Shown: positions 47,697-58,990 of the stretch, in pieces
Layout of the letters: each line of letters starts with the position of its first letter
How positions within the stretch are numbered: position 1 is the first letter of the stretch
From: Isoetes taiwanensis
Taxonomy: Eukaryota; Streptophyta; Lycopodiopsida; Isoetales; Isoetaceae
Direction of reading: 5' to 3'
NCBI GenBank assembly: GCA_021234155.1
Contig: JAJEKV010000010.1
Location: forward strand, 7,168,871 to 7,232,870
Length of the DNA: 64,000 nt
Notes under the pieces: model-generated
Database searches by the model: none
Told to the model about the DNA's origin: nothing
The model's input: the letters and a program-made list of their open reading frames with translations, nothing else
Made by a program: the position numbers and the translations under genes

Positions 47697-48660
47697 GGCC
47701 TTCTCCATCTATTTGTGTAAGTTCATCTTGTCATTTTTCTCCATTCGGTTCCTCATCCGGTCTCAAAAAATTTTGATATGTCATATGCTAGTATCTTCGG
47801 GTGAAAAAATGGGAAGGGGCACAAACATGCATGAATTTGGCGGTTATTGGATGAGGCAAGGCAGGAGAAAAGGTATGGAAACCTATATCTTAATCTTGGT
47901 GAAATCCCTTTTTAGGTAAAGCAAACAAGAGCAACGGCCGACTTGTTCCTCATGCGAAATCTAAACAGGTTGTGATTTGTTTGTCTATGGTGAAAAAATC
48001 CTTACAAATATAATTCCCGGACTTGTTAGCATATTTCCAAGATTCAAGACAAACAAGCCGCTGCGGTTATGCCACTTGAAAAAAATTGTTAAGAGGGCTA
48101 TGAATGACAAAAAGAATCGGGTGTCCTTCGTAAACTTCTTTGAAAGTTTAGTGGCATCGTGAAGAGTGAGAAGAATGGAAGAGATTCTCTTATTCCGGTT
48201 CCGGATGGAATCTTTGCGGTGGTTTTGAATGTATTAGAAATGGTTCTATCGAAACCATCTACAAGAATAATAACTCAATGATGCAACTTTACGGTCCTTT
48301 TGCAATGACGAAAATATCTGGCCGAGAGAATAATGGAAAAAGCGGGGAATTAGCATCAAATGATTCTGCCGGACCTTTCAATAGAGGTAATGGCAATGGC
48401 ATGGTGCCCGCGATGCAAAAAAAAGTATCTCTCACTCGGCCGATATTCAAGAAGCTTTATATCGATCTAGGATCCGGCGTAGGGAAGATGCAAGTAAAAC
48501 AAATGATTCGAAAGCGATTATTTGATGCAATGAAAAAGCCATGAATGATTCTCCTGATGTTAATACGACCATATATTGGCTTGCCAGGATGCTTGAAGAT
48601 GGTATGAATCCTATATACTTGACCGCCATGCAACTATTTTCTTTGCCTAAGACATCATAA
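47697..48660 (+). pseudogene. Possible BED-finger/hAT-type ORF cluster
   Basis: Several plus-strand frames follow one another: GEKMGRGTNMHEFGGYW (47,800), then YGEKILTNIIPGLVSIFPRF and CHLKKIVKRAMNDKKN (47,980-48,110), then MQKKVSLTRPIFKKLYIDLG and VKQMIRKRLFDAMKK (48,410-48,540). The second set loosely resembles a BED zinc finger followed by a basic linker, as in hAT transposases, although the Cys pair is not preserved. It is equally possible that this is a different, unrecognised transposon protein. Confidence 0.25.
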
Positions 48661-49300
48661 ACACGAGGTATTTTACTAGTGGTTTCAATGTTTGGTACGG
48701 AAGATTACAAGGAGCCTCAACCGTGGAGCCTCATTGTAAATGTAATGCTATTTCAAATCTTTTTACGTATAACACTTTTTCTACTATTCATGATCAAAGT
48801 TTGCATTAATGATTAGGCTGAGATAGGTTCTTAGAAAACTAGCTTGCTCGGATTTATGGTAAACCTGCGTAGCCTGCGAGGATGCCCGCATGTTTGATAA
48901 CATATATATGAAGAATATATTATGGATTGTAATGCTTTCCATGATAACATGCATGCATACTTTTGTTAGATGAAGCTATAAGTGCCCTTGATTGTCAACG
49001 CTATAGTGGATTTTTACCTTGGGTGTGGCATTGTTCAATGCAATCGGTTTGTTTACCTTGGGAGTGGCATCCTTTATTTTGACATTGTATAAACGCTATA
49101 GTTTTAGAGTAAAGGGGTGGAAGTTTGGCAAAGAGAGTACTAGAGAGAATCACGAAATCACATTTCTAAATTTGAAGTTTGACAAGGACGAGAATAACAA
49201 TGGTGTTTTCTAAATACTTGTGATTTATATGTGCAAAATTGTATTCTTTAACAATTTGGTCAACGTGTAACTAACTGCACATAGACCATCTTTAAGGCCA
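48661..49300. other. Spacer, nothing assigned
   Basis: A 64-codon ORF at 49,019-49,213 with a hydrophobic start (VALFNAIGLFTLGVASFILT) and a charged tail could be a small membrane protein. There is no supporting context and no splice border. Left unassigned. Confidence 0.3.
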
Positions 49301-49318
49301 TAAAAACAAAAAAATTTT

Positions 49319-49774
49319 TAGTTAACACAAACTATTAACACACAACTAACATTATTAACACAAACCATTGCATTTGACACATTTAAATTAAAAATCCCCC
49401 TTAAACCCCTTTGGTTTGGGTGCATATTCACCACGGGGTTATGTAGGGCAGAGAGCCTCAAAAATTTATAATACATGTACAAAATTAACACCATTAAGTA
49501 CATTCTCTCAAACCTTATAGTATTTTTGCAAACCTCAATATACAATTATATACAAAAACTTGTACATGCATACCCCACAAACGAGGATAAGCTACGTCGA
49601 CGGTCCCGATCGAGGAATAAAGGGCAAGTATGCCCATCCGGACTCTCGATGCGGAGTAACCCCTGTGAATATGCACCCAAACCAAAGGGGGTTTAAAGGG
49701 ATTTTAATTTAAATGTGTCAAATGCAATGGTTTGTGTTAATAATGTTGTTGTGTGTTAATAGTTTGTGTTAACT
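49319..49774. mobile_element. Inverted-repeat element with about 120-bp arms (member 1)
   Basis: The left arm (49,319-49,442) is nearly the exact reverse complement of the right arm (49,656-49,774); both contain CATATTCAC...TTTGGTTTGGGTG and the TTAACACAAA(C/A)-rich end. The 213-bp interior aligns, in reverse orientation, with 58,550-58,760. The structure resembles a foldback element or a MITE with long arms. Obvious target-site duplications were not identified. A 73-codon ORF across the interior is probably incidental. Confidence 0.7.
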
Positions 49775-49799
49775 TACCTCAACATTTAATTTAAAAGTT

Positions 49800-50140
49800 T
49801 TGTTCACATGGATATGTTAAGCCCAATAACCGCCTTATAGCCTAGCAATGCTATCGATGGTCGTGATCGTCCCAAATGTCCCTCCTTCCTATCGCATGCC
49901 CTGATTGGATCAATGTTTTTGCCCGCATGGATGGCTAAGAGTGTGCCACATGGCATCGGGTAAAGGGTCTTACAATTGGAAGGGTCCTTTTTAGTGAAAG
50001 GGTGCCACGTATGGCAATTAAAAAAACTGTTCAATGCAAATGCAACATGGTGCAAAGAAATACACAAGCGTGAACTATGAAGGGAAATTGCGGGAGTAGA
50101 AACCGCGAAGTTGCGGGGAGCCAATTGAAGAAAAGCCAAG
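49800..50140. repeat. Dispersed repeat, partner at 54,800-54,905
   Basis: GATCGTCCCAAATGTCCCTC followed by GCCCTGATTG and CCACATGGCATCG occurs here. At 54,811-54,880 the same series appears as GATCGTCCCAATGTCCCTCA, GCCCTGATTGACGG and CCACATGGCATGCG. The pair flanks the Helitron N-terminal fragment, which lies between the two copies. Confidence 0.55.
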
Positions 50141-50354
50141 CTTTAATAGCTTTCTTTCGCCTTTTATTGCTTTCTTAAATGCATAATACACAACATAATA
50201 ATGTCTCACCTTTATATAAAATTGTTGCATGCAAAATTAATACCACAGATTTGATTTGCAACGTATATAACTGTATCGTATAGATGAGGAAAATATAATT
50301 AGCACTCATTGAAGCTTATTCTTTACATAGATCCAAGGACTAATTATTATTAGC

Positions 50355-50490
50355 TATGGGCTATGAGCAAGAAGAACAATTTTGCTTACTTTGTGAACAT
50401 GGACGGGGCAAAATTATTTTTGCATTAATTAAAGAGGAATGGAAAAATACATTCTATGAAATAGCCCGCTTTTATAATGAAGCCCATCTT
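50355..50490 (+). other. Short Cys-pair ORF upstream of Helitron Rep
   Basis: The plus strand reads MGYEQEEQFCLLCEHGRGKI, ALIKEEWKNTFYEIARFYNE and a stop. The CxxC pair followed by an amphipathic helix looks like a small DNA-binding or accessory protein. Its place 120 bp upstream of the Rep N-terminus suggests it belongs to the same element. No family is recognised. Confidence 0.3.
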
Positions 50491-50599
50491 TGAATATACG
50501 TGTTTTAAAAAAAGATTCGTTATTATCCTTACATAGTGACATAAATGTCTATGATAGCAATTAAATTATGGCATGGTAATTGTTATCAATTTCTCAGCT

Positions 50600-51600
50600 A
50601 CTTACACTTGCATTATGTAGGTAAAGATGCCACAAAAGACAACGTGAAAAACGTCACAAGAGCGAGAAAAAGACTTTTGGTTGAAAGAAGGCGATATCAT
50701 ATTAGAAGATGTAAGAAATGCTTTGGAAAGAGATGAACCGACAATGAAAGACAACGTAGACGGTCGAGGGAAAGAAGCTTTACGAAAAAGAATCATACGA
50801 GGAAAATCACATGCAATAATCAAAAAAAACATACAAGGAATAAAGCAACCTTAGAACAACAAGAAGAAAGAGTTAGAAAATTGAAATGGAAAAGGATGCT
50901 GTACAGAAAGAGAAAATGCGAGCAAATGCACCGCGAATTGAAACTAAAGAAATTCGAGCGTGTAGGTTACATATTTGTGCACAACAAAAAGCAAAGAATC
51001 GACTTAGTATCGAGAGTTGGAACCCACGAAGAACAATCTAAAGACTACATCAACAAAGCGAGGAGGAAAAGAAGCAAAGAAAAGGCGTTTAACTTGCAGA
51101 CTTGTTCGGGCCAAATACTAGCAAAATCAACGTGGATTTGCATCATTGTGGAGAATTAAACCCACTAATGCAACGCATGCGCGGTCTTTAAAATTCAAAG
51201 GTGATGGTACTAAATGTTGTCATAAGGGCAAGATACATCTTCCACCACTACAAGAAATGGCAAATATTCTATGACTTGATAACCTGAATCATCAAATTCA
51301 AAGGAGTTCAAAACACACATCGGGACTTATAATAGTGCATTGGCATTCGCTTCATTTGGAGCTAACATTGAAAGGTTCAATACCGAGGTCCATATTGTTT
51401 CAAGATCCATGAACAAGTATATCATAGAATGGGTGCAGACTACCCAATCACGGTGAGAAGCCAAAGTATGCACAATTATATATCCTTGACACGAGAGTAT
51501 GCAACTATAGAACGAAAGTACAAAATCGCAAAATCTTGAATGCGACAAACCTATTAAAGAAAATTAGATGAAGAACTAAAATTGTCAACCCATTTGCAGT
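50600..51600 (+). pseudogene. Helitron Rep, N-terminal region
   Basis: Plus-strand frames show an Arg/Lys-rich N-terminus (RARKRLLVERRRYHIRRCKK; KRMLYRKRKCEQMHRELKLK), typical of the RxR-repeat leader of Helitron Rep. After 51,180 come the Helitron-like N-domain landmarks: KCCHKGKIHLPPLQEM (about 51,215-51,265), NSALAFASFGANIE (51,331-51,372), GPYCFKIHEQVYH (near 51,386-51,425), and YAQLYILDTREYATIERKY (51,455-51,520). Many single-base frame changes separate them. The central HUH domain that should follow is not found in the 9 kb downstream. The family acts in the nucleus as the transposition initiator. Confidence 0.8.
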
Positions 51601-52099
51601 TGAAATCATCATGGCATAATACAAGTTAGTTGCATGAGTAATCTTCACTTTTATTTTCTATCACGGCCTCTTTTCAAATATATTCTTTAGTATTGGTTTC
51701 ATTAATACATATGGAAAATGTACAATTTCAAAAAGCTGAAAATCACAAATGGCCTTGACAGACAAAAAGCAAGAGCAATTGTTGGACCAATCTACTACTC
51801 TCAAGAAAAAGAAAATAGAAGAAAAAAAAAAATGGATAGCATAATGAAACAGTCTTTTAAACACATATCAGATTCGTTATTTAGATACTTAAGACACTTC
51901 ATGCCATAATGGAAGATTGTTTTAATGAAGATTGTTTTTCATATGCTAGCTATAAACAAAAAGCAAATGTCAAAATGCATATCTTGCTTCTTTTACTTTG
52001 GTGCAAGAAATGGCTAAAGATATGTGACATGGCAAAGGTGGATCCGTCAGCATAAATAGTTTTTCGGACTCACCAACTCAGAGCGTAAAAACCAGCCAT

Positions 52100-52149
52100 C
52101 CAAAAGAAGGTAGGTAGCCTATATTTGAGGCTACCTACCTTCTATTTGG
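52100..52149. repeat. Strong hairpin, 21-bp stem with one bulge
   Basis: AGAAGGTAGGTAGCCT (52,105-52,120) pairs perfectly with AGGCTACCTACCTTCT (52,128-52,143) across a 7-nt loop (ATATTTG). After a single bulged A, CCAAA/TTTGG extends the stem. It could be a small foldback, a transposon footprint or a structured RNA. It is much shorter than a typical plant microRNA precursor. Confidence 0.85.
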
Positions 52150-53760
52150 TTCAAATCTATTAAGCTAATAATGCATTTCTAAAACGATGAGACCATTAAG
52201 CATAGGATTTGTAGTCATTAATTACATACACCATGTCAAGTTAGAAAGAGCTTCTATTTATAAGAGAGAAAACAGTTAGGAGAGAGTTTGTTATTTAATT
52301 TTCAAAACATTCGTGATTTGTGTTTTGTAGATAAGTTGGTCTAGAACAATTTGTCTAAAGTTGGAGCACAATCATTCCAAAGATATGTTAATGATGGCAC
52401 TATAATGTCATAACATAAAGGCTCTTTACTGCCTTCTCACAAAAATAGATATTACCATGACATGTTTCCGTCCTTGGATTCGAAATATATTGAGAGTATG
52501 GTAATGAGCTCAAATTCAATTTGTTCACAAATATAACATATGCATGAGTGTCTATTCTGTGACACGATTCCAATTGACCCTCTTTCATCATGGTGGCAAC
52601 GAGATACCAAAGGCTGCATAGCCGCTTGCCGGAAAAGAATGAGCATTGATGCCTTTGTCAGTAACTCCTTGGTTCATTGAACAGGTCTACCATTTGGTTT
52701 CGTGCATTTTAAAGAGGGATACTCAAAAGCAAAATGCAAAATGTGTAGATAGGCATAGAATAATGCAAGCCGTGCATGTAGCTAACTTAGATATTGTAGT
52801 TTAGCTTCAATTTGAGAAGCTTCTTTATCTCCCCTCACAACTCTAAATTATTATTGGCTCTACATAGTGCATTGCCACCAAACCATTGCCCACCCTTGTC
52901 TAAACAAAGGCCCAAATGCGGGATCTATAATTTGCCCAATATTGCCTTTTTTGTAAAAGCTCCCTTCCCCTGTAGTTCGAAACAAGAACATAATCACTCA
53001 CGGTAACCCATACTCGGACATGTTTATTGCAAACAAAATCAGAAAGAGTGCAAAATATCTAATGTTGTTTGAAAGTAAACATGTATTATAGTGTGGCACT
53101 TACTATTTCGATATCCCGATATCCTATCGCATTTTTAGTGGCATTGGTGACCTGCAAGTTGCACCTTGTTTCTACAACTTTCAAAAACAAGACAAGCAAT
53201 GTGAATCCTTTTGAGTTACCAATGTGTTTAACATGTTTCTCAATTGCATCATAGCCATATTTATTCTAAATTATCTGCATCAATGGATATTGCGGGTTCA
53301 AGACCCATTTATATGCAATTGGGATTTTTCTCTATCTTGAATTTTTGATACATGATTCTTCTTTTTTGGTTACGTTTATAAACCGCGCCAAGAAGGTTGT
53401 ATAAATAAGAAGGCGGGTGACTTGAGATATGACAACTGGATCTTTGTGTTATAAATGCGAGGTGAGGCATAAACTTCATCCCATAAGTAGATCAAAATAT
53501 CCTCTTTTTCTAAGAAAGTAGAGTCGTGGTTGCTATTTGAGTTTACTTATCCTTTACACTTACTACATTATACATCACCATGTGAAGAAATAATTTTCTA
53601 TAATGCGACTTATTAACGTTAAAACAATCTTGTCATATCTTTGGCATATCTGGATAAGTTGAAAGACATTGAACACATTTGGAAGCCCAATTGCTTTATC
53701 AATTTGTTTTATGTTGAAGGTTCCACATTATTTCTTGTTCTCCGTGGATCGTTAAAAAAC

Positions 53761-53783
53761 TATTCTATTCTATTCTATTCTAT
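53761..53783 (+). repeat. Microsatellite (TATTC)n
   Basis: Four tandem TATTC units plus a partial one. Confidence 0.95.
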
Positions 53784-55942
53784 CTTCAACATGCAATCTT
53801 TTCTTTTGCAATTTATATAAAGGGACATGGAAGGGCAAATTGTAAAGTGATGGCTACAAATGCAAGGAAATTTTTAACCCTATGTCTAATATAAGTTTTA
53901 GAAGAATATTTGTTGTAAATGGTTGTAGACCAGCTCATTCATTTTTAGGTAATTCCGGCCGAGACCATCCTTAACATATAACCAAAACAACATAACAACG
54001 ACCAACAAAACCGATTCCACGATATTAACAAATCGAAGCCTTATAGCATTAACGAAAATTCCTTATCATATTTATTTATTTGTTTTAACACAAAATAAAA
54101 GAACAATTACTCTATCATTAAAAAATGTGTACACAAACTTACTACTGAACCTTATTTACAATCAATATGCCGAATGCCAATTGTGCATGAACCGGCTCAC
54201 CATCCAAATCATACCTCAATAAGAACACATATTTACATGCATTAGTCTCTATGAATCCCATTTGCAAGATGAAGTAATTCTACTGCTTGAAGATGAGATT
54301 CAAAATATTGATAGTTTCAAACATAGTGAATTAAAATTCATTAACAACTTTAGAATCTCTGAACATGTGCACATGACGTGAATACGTAACAACGAGAGAG
54401 AAAGTCAAGCTGACATCCTAGGATTGTAATATTAGGCAAGGTTTCAAACAGACAATTGCCTAACTTATGAACGCAAATTTTCAAGGATGACTCAACGATG
54501 TTATGAATTCGAAATTCACCTCAACCTTATGCCCTTATCCCTCCCATCTACAACACAAAGATACCACAAATATATTAGTTAGTCAATACCCCGCCATAGT
54601 ATAACATGTTTGCAATTGTATTTAGCATCACAAACATACAAACAAAGATTCTTCTACACGAACCTTACATCTCTTTAGTAAACTAACAATAACTCTAAAC
54701 TTTAAGATTTATTGAATAACCATTATTTTGACAATGTTAATCACATCTAAACAATATGTGGAAATTCACAAATCATCCTATAGTATAAAACCATGGCATC
54801 CTCAAATTGGATCGTCCCAATGTCCCTCAGCCCTGATTGACGGTCGAGATTATTTCCCAGATCCTACCACATGGCATGCGACATGTCAAATAATAGCAAC
54901 CATGAAATTTTGGTTCTAGCATGGGAGTAAATACATGTTGGGATAAATGGCGCATCTATTATCTTTCTTGAATATTTAGAACAATCATGAGCATATATCC
55001 TCGTAATTTCAAGCGTGCTACTACAACAAACCCATATGGTAAATCTTGCGACATTTAACTTTAGGCAATCCATTATTGATGCCTTTGTCGATAAAACTTC
55101 TCAAGGACTCTCTTCAAGCCATGTCGTTTTATTCTAGCTCATGGTGTTAACCATGTGGAGATAGATCTTGATTAATTCCCATTGAAAGCTGAAAAGCTCA
55201 TGTAGTAAGGACACCTATATGTTTTGAAGGCGGAATAGCTCATGCGATGGGATCATATCTCTCCTTTTGGAAGATCACATCTCTACCTTTTGGGAGACTG
55301 CAATGGCGGCTTTCACCTTAAGCGATTTGGCATTTTGGCATCCGGGTTGAATTGTTAATCCACCTATAAACAATTAGAAATAGTTTTGTGTAAATCATGA
55401 GTGAGCACATGGCACAAGGCAACAATGCGTAGAATATAGGAAAACTTTCTAGAGATAAAGCTCAATTGTGTGAGCGATTATTGGCTCACTTGCCCATGGA
55501 CCAACTTTTGCTCTATGCCTACCCTCGAACAAAGTTGCTAAATATAATGACTTTAGTCATATATGGTAGCAATAAAATTGTTGCAACAAGGCAACTAACA
55601 CATAACAACTTCGATAACAATAATGCGTAAAGCAAATGGCGGCTAGATTTGTGAGGTAGATTGTCTTCTAGAACATGCAATTTTAAGGACTTATCTGACT
55701 TTATTCAAGGGGCTAATTGAGAAGCATGGACAAAGCGAACATTAAAGCTGCGGACACAAGAATACTTTGTTCCAATAAGCATGCATCACAAATCAAGTAA
55801 ACAACTACATCAGCGATCAAACGGATGGTAATATCTGAATCACCTAACTAAAGCTAACATACTTCTAAAGACAATATTGCGAAGCTTCTTCATCAAATTC
55901 AAGCACAATGGTCGACACTAAAAATAACATGGCCTTTAAAAG

Positions 55943-57729
55943 CAAATCAAACCAATAATAGAATTACATCCATATGATTCAAACTGGACAATTAAAGTAC
56001 AAGTAACATCAAAAGGCCCACTACGAATATATAACAACGAAAAGGGATACGACAATGTCTTCAATGTCGAGTTGTCAGACGAAAATGTAAGTATAAAATA
56101 TTTACATATCTTCAACACTGACTTCAATGATTTCTTTCATATCAACAGAAAAGCCAAATATAAGCTACAATATTCAATGAGACAGCAAAGAGGCTATATG
56201 ATACATTCCAACTAGGAAAGGTAACATTGAAAAATCAATAATCAACAAAATGAAACAGGTACAATTCCGTACAATAAAAAATTGACAGCATATTCTGCAT
56301 GCAAATATAGATCTACTACATATCAAAGGGAACAATATGTAAAGCAAATAGAAGATACTCAAATTTAAATAACGAATACGAACTTAACCTAAACAACAAC
56401 ACGACAGAAAAAGAATGCATCAATAGACTAGCAGCAGAAAACTTCAACTCTTCACATCAACGCCAAGCTTCTTGGTAAGACTAACATACTATAAGTACAC
56501 TTTAGACGTCATTGGAATTGCATGCAACCTATCAACAAAAAAAAACATTCAAAGAAATATCGACAACAACAAAGGGCCGACCAAGCGTGAACTTACAATT
56601 GTTATGGACCAAAGGTGAATCCACATTATTTCTAAAAGTACTAAATAATGTCAATGACAATAGTTCTTAGTTTTTCAATATGTAACAAACAGTTATGTCA
56701 ATATCACACTTTGGAACCAACTAGCATCAATGGAAACAACACAACTAGAAGAAACAATACATCAAGCACCGGTAGTGTTAGTCACACGGCGTCTGAGCTA
56801 ACAATTTTCAAGGTACATACATATATCCAATATCAAACACATTCGAACAGACTAAAGTCTAACCACCACTCTCAATCACAGGTTTGTCATTATCAAGCAC
56901 AACAAACAGCATCACACAAATCAATCCCAACACACCATGTACCTTGGAATTACGCAATTGGTGAGTCAACAAACTCAGTAACAATTGGTTACCAACCAAA
57001 TGATGACTGATCCAAAACATTCTACAACAAACAGGTATGATAGAGAAGGTAAAAATGCAATATACAGACCAGCAATGGCAAGCTTGAGCAAACAATAAGC
57101 ACACAACAATTCAACAACACAGCAAAATGATCACACATTCATATCAAGCACCACATTAGCCAGCTTTGGACAACTAAAAGTAAACTAACAGATTAAAATC
57201 CAATTCCATATTTCCAACACTAACACCTTTTAATTGTAAAATGAAAGGCTAAAACCTTTATTGTCAGAGCGTCTACAAGTTACATAAATCCAGACCAACA
57301 AATGTGCTACGCTGCATGCAACTCTTGCAAGAAAAAAGTTCAAAACGAGACATCGACAACATCGTGTCAAACCTGCCACATCAAAACATCAATTTCTAAA
57401 AGGTAAAAATTAATGAATACTAATCAATTCTAAACAATATAACAAAGAAGCTTTTGTTCTAAACAAATATACACTACAGGTATATTCTCTATGCAAAATT
57501 GATAGACTCTACTGAAGAAACTTGGGCCACCGCCTTCAATGATGAAGCAAAAAAAATTCTAGGATACAAGACAAATGAATTGCATGAAATAAGAACACAG
57601 GTACAACAAATACCATATACAATAAACCTATTTAACAATAACAATCTTATTCAATATCTGTTCAGGATAACGAAGGCAAATTATACTAGCATATTTTAGC
57701 AAAAGCAAAATGGATTCCACATATATTAG
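55943..57729 (+). pseudogene. RPA1-like (replication protein A 70 kDa) gene, ten exons visible, three nonsense codons
   Basis: Exons in order: 55,943-56,086 (ELHPYDSNWTIKVQVTSKGP, VFNVELSDEN); 56,149-56,220 (QI*ATIFNETAKRLYDTFQL); 56,311-56,474 (YYISKGTICKANRRYS, NNEYELNLNN); about 56,560-56,614 (KRELTIVMDQ); 56,693-56,812 (YVNITLWNQLASM, APVVLV); 56,882-56,960 (GLSLSSTTNS, INPNTP, LELRNW); 57,035-57,179 (YDREGKNA); about 57,268-57,402 (zinc ribbon CYAACNSCKKKV, CQTC); 57,480-57,600 (RYILYAKLID, WATAFNDEAKKILGY); 57,666-57,729. These cover OB domains A and B, the zinc ribbon and part of domain C. Introns are 62-90 bp with GT-AG borders, and most phases join correctly. Three stops (two TAA, one TAG) fall at probable Gln codons, and one frameshift lies near 56,790. 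The N-terminal domain and last exons were not found. It binds single-stranded DNA. It lies between Helitron Rep pieces, so it may be cargo or an element gene. Confidence 0.85.
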
Positions 57730-58249
57730 GTTAATGCGTACAACATGACAACTACATGAATCAAGACCGACAAAATCCAAGACGTTCATCCCATACAATA
57801 TACCAACGAATCAAAGAATCCACTAAACAAAATACAAATCCTAACATCAACCACAAACACTACACAATCACATCTTACCATGCACTAAAAAAAAATACAA
57901 TGAGAATTTTCTACTTCAACTAGATTTGAGATAATACATGTATAAATCCATAATTCTTCATAGCCACAACAAGTAACTGTATATTAATTAAATTTCAATT
58001 CCGATGTACTGCACTTTCAAGATAGAAAGCTGCTCAAACAACCATTAATCTTTCTCATGCATGAACCGCCTTACTATATTCACATACAAAGCCGATTGCA
58101 ACCTGTCACAATACCCTACATCCCAACTTTAAGGAAAATGCAAAGCCTACCCAGACAATGACCTCAGAATGACAACTTACATACAAATTAAAGTTGCCTT
58201 CTACTGCATTTCGAACACAAGAACTTGCTCAAACAACCACTAATGTTTT
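57730..58249. other. A/C-rich spacer, possible 3' exons of the RPA1-like gene
   Basis: The plus strand is poor in G, as in the RPA1-like exons. A possible open stretch near 57,755-57,900 (Gln/Asn/Lys-rich) did not align to the RPA C-terminus by eye. Confidence 0.25.
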
Positions 58250-58620
58250 TCATGCTTGAACTGTCTTCGTATAATCACACATAAAGCCCACCAATGGTGG
58301 GCAATTTTCTAGTTGCTTATTAAAACAATCTTTGTAGCGCTCTTTTTCAGTAATGACTCCTTTTCCACTTACTGGACGCCACCACTCCGCACGCACCTTG
58401 TTTCTGTTAGGGTTATTAGCTTCCCTACAAACACTCGAGATGATATACCCTAACCAAATAGGATAAGTATCTTCATCTGATGGCCTGACGATCAATATTA
58501 GCCATCCTTCAAATCCATCTTAGGATCATATGGAGCAAGTCCATAATACTTGGGACGCTCTTTTCTAGGTCCAACATAGTGCACCCCTTATTCCTTAATC
58601 TACACCATACGTAAAGTTCC
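58250..58620 (-). pseudogene. Unidentified element-encoded protein fragment
   Basis: The minus strand reads RKERPKYYGLAPYDPKMDLK (about 58,580-58,520), then after a frameshift IVRPSDEDTYPIWLGYIISS, KVRAEWWRPVSGKG and YKDCFNKQLENCP. The spacing of WLGxI and VxAEWWxP residues resembles a small beta-barrel (BAH/Tudor-like) fold seen in chromatin readers. This is inference only. It continues directly from the repeat at 58,620-58,990 and so probably belongs to the same transposon family as the element at 49.3 kb. Confidence 0.4.
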
Positions 58621-58990
58621 TCGTTTGTGGGGTATGCAAATACAAAATTTGCTATACTGTATAACAAGATTCGCAAAATACTATAAGATTTCAAGCGGAA
58701 TACTATATGGTGTTGATTTTGTACGTGCAAAATACAATTATGAGGGCTCTCGCTGCCCTACGTCACCCCCCGTGTGAATATGCACCCAAACCAAAGGGGG
58801 TTTAAGGGGGATTTTAATTTAAATGTGTTGCACCCAATGGTTGCGTTAATTAATGTCAATGGTAGTTATGTGTTGGTTGTTAATGTCAATGGTTATTATG
58901 TGTTGGTTGTTATGTGTTGGGGAATTTAATTTTTATATGTTGGATGTTAATGGTTTGTCAAAAAATTCTTTTTCCCCCCTTCGGGCCTTA
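58621..58990 (-). mobile_element. Related inverted-repeat element segment (member 2)
   Basis: From about 58,550 to 58,850 this region aligns to the reverse complement of 49,360-49,655, including CCTCGTTTGTGGGGTATGCA, GGCTCTCxCTGCCCTACxT and GTGAATATGCACCCAAACCA. Member 2 lacks the second, inverted arm present in member 1. A perfect-length 30-bp unit (TAATGTCAATGGT...GGTTGT) is repeated at 58,851 and 58,881. Confidence 0.65.

Larger units (their letters stand above)
51601..55935. other. AT-rich spacer between Helitron N-terminus and RPA-like gene
   Basis: No Rep, helicase or other family could be read on either strand. It contains the 50-nt hairpin at 52.1 kb, a TTCTA microsatellite at 53.76 kb and the partner repeat at 54.8 kb. 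A minus-strand stretch near 54,275-54,165 (LDGEPVHAQLAFGILIVNKV) looks coding but is unidentified. Confidence 0.35.

Noticed and set aside
55943-57729. Alternative genetic code with TAA/TAG read as Gln, suggested by three stops at probable Gln sites in the RPA1-like gene
   Set aside because: Other relics in the window have Trp-to-stop changes (TAG, TGA), and ordinary C-to-T decay explains all of them without code change.
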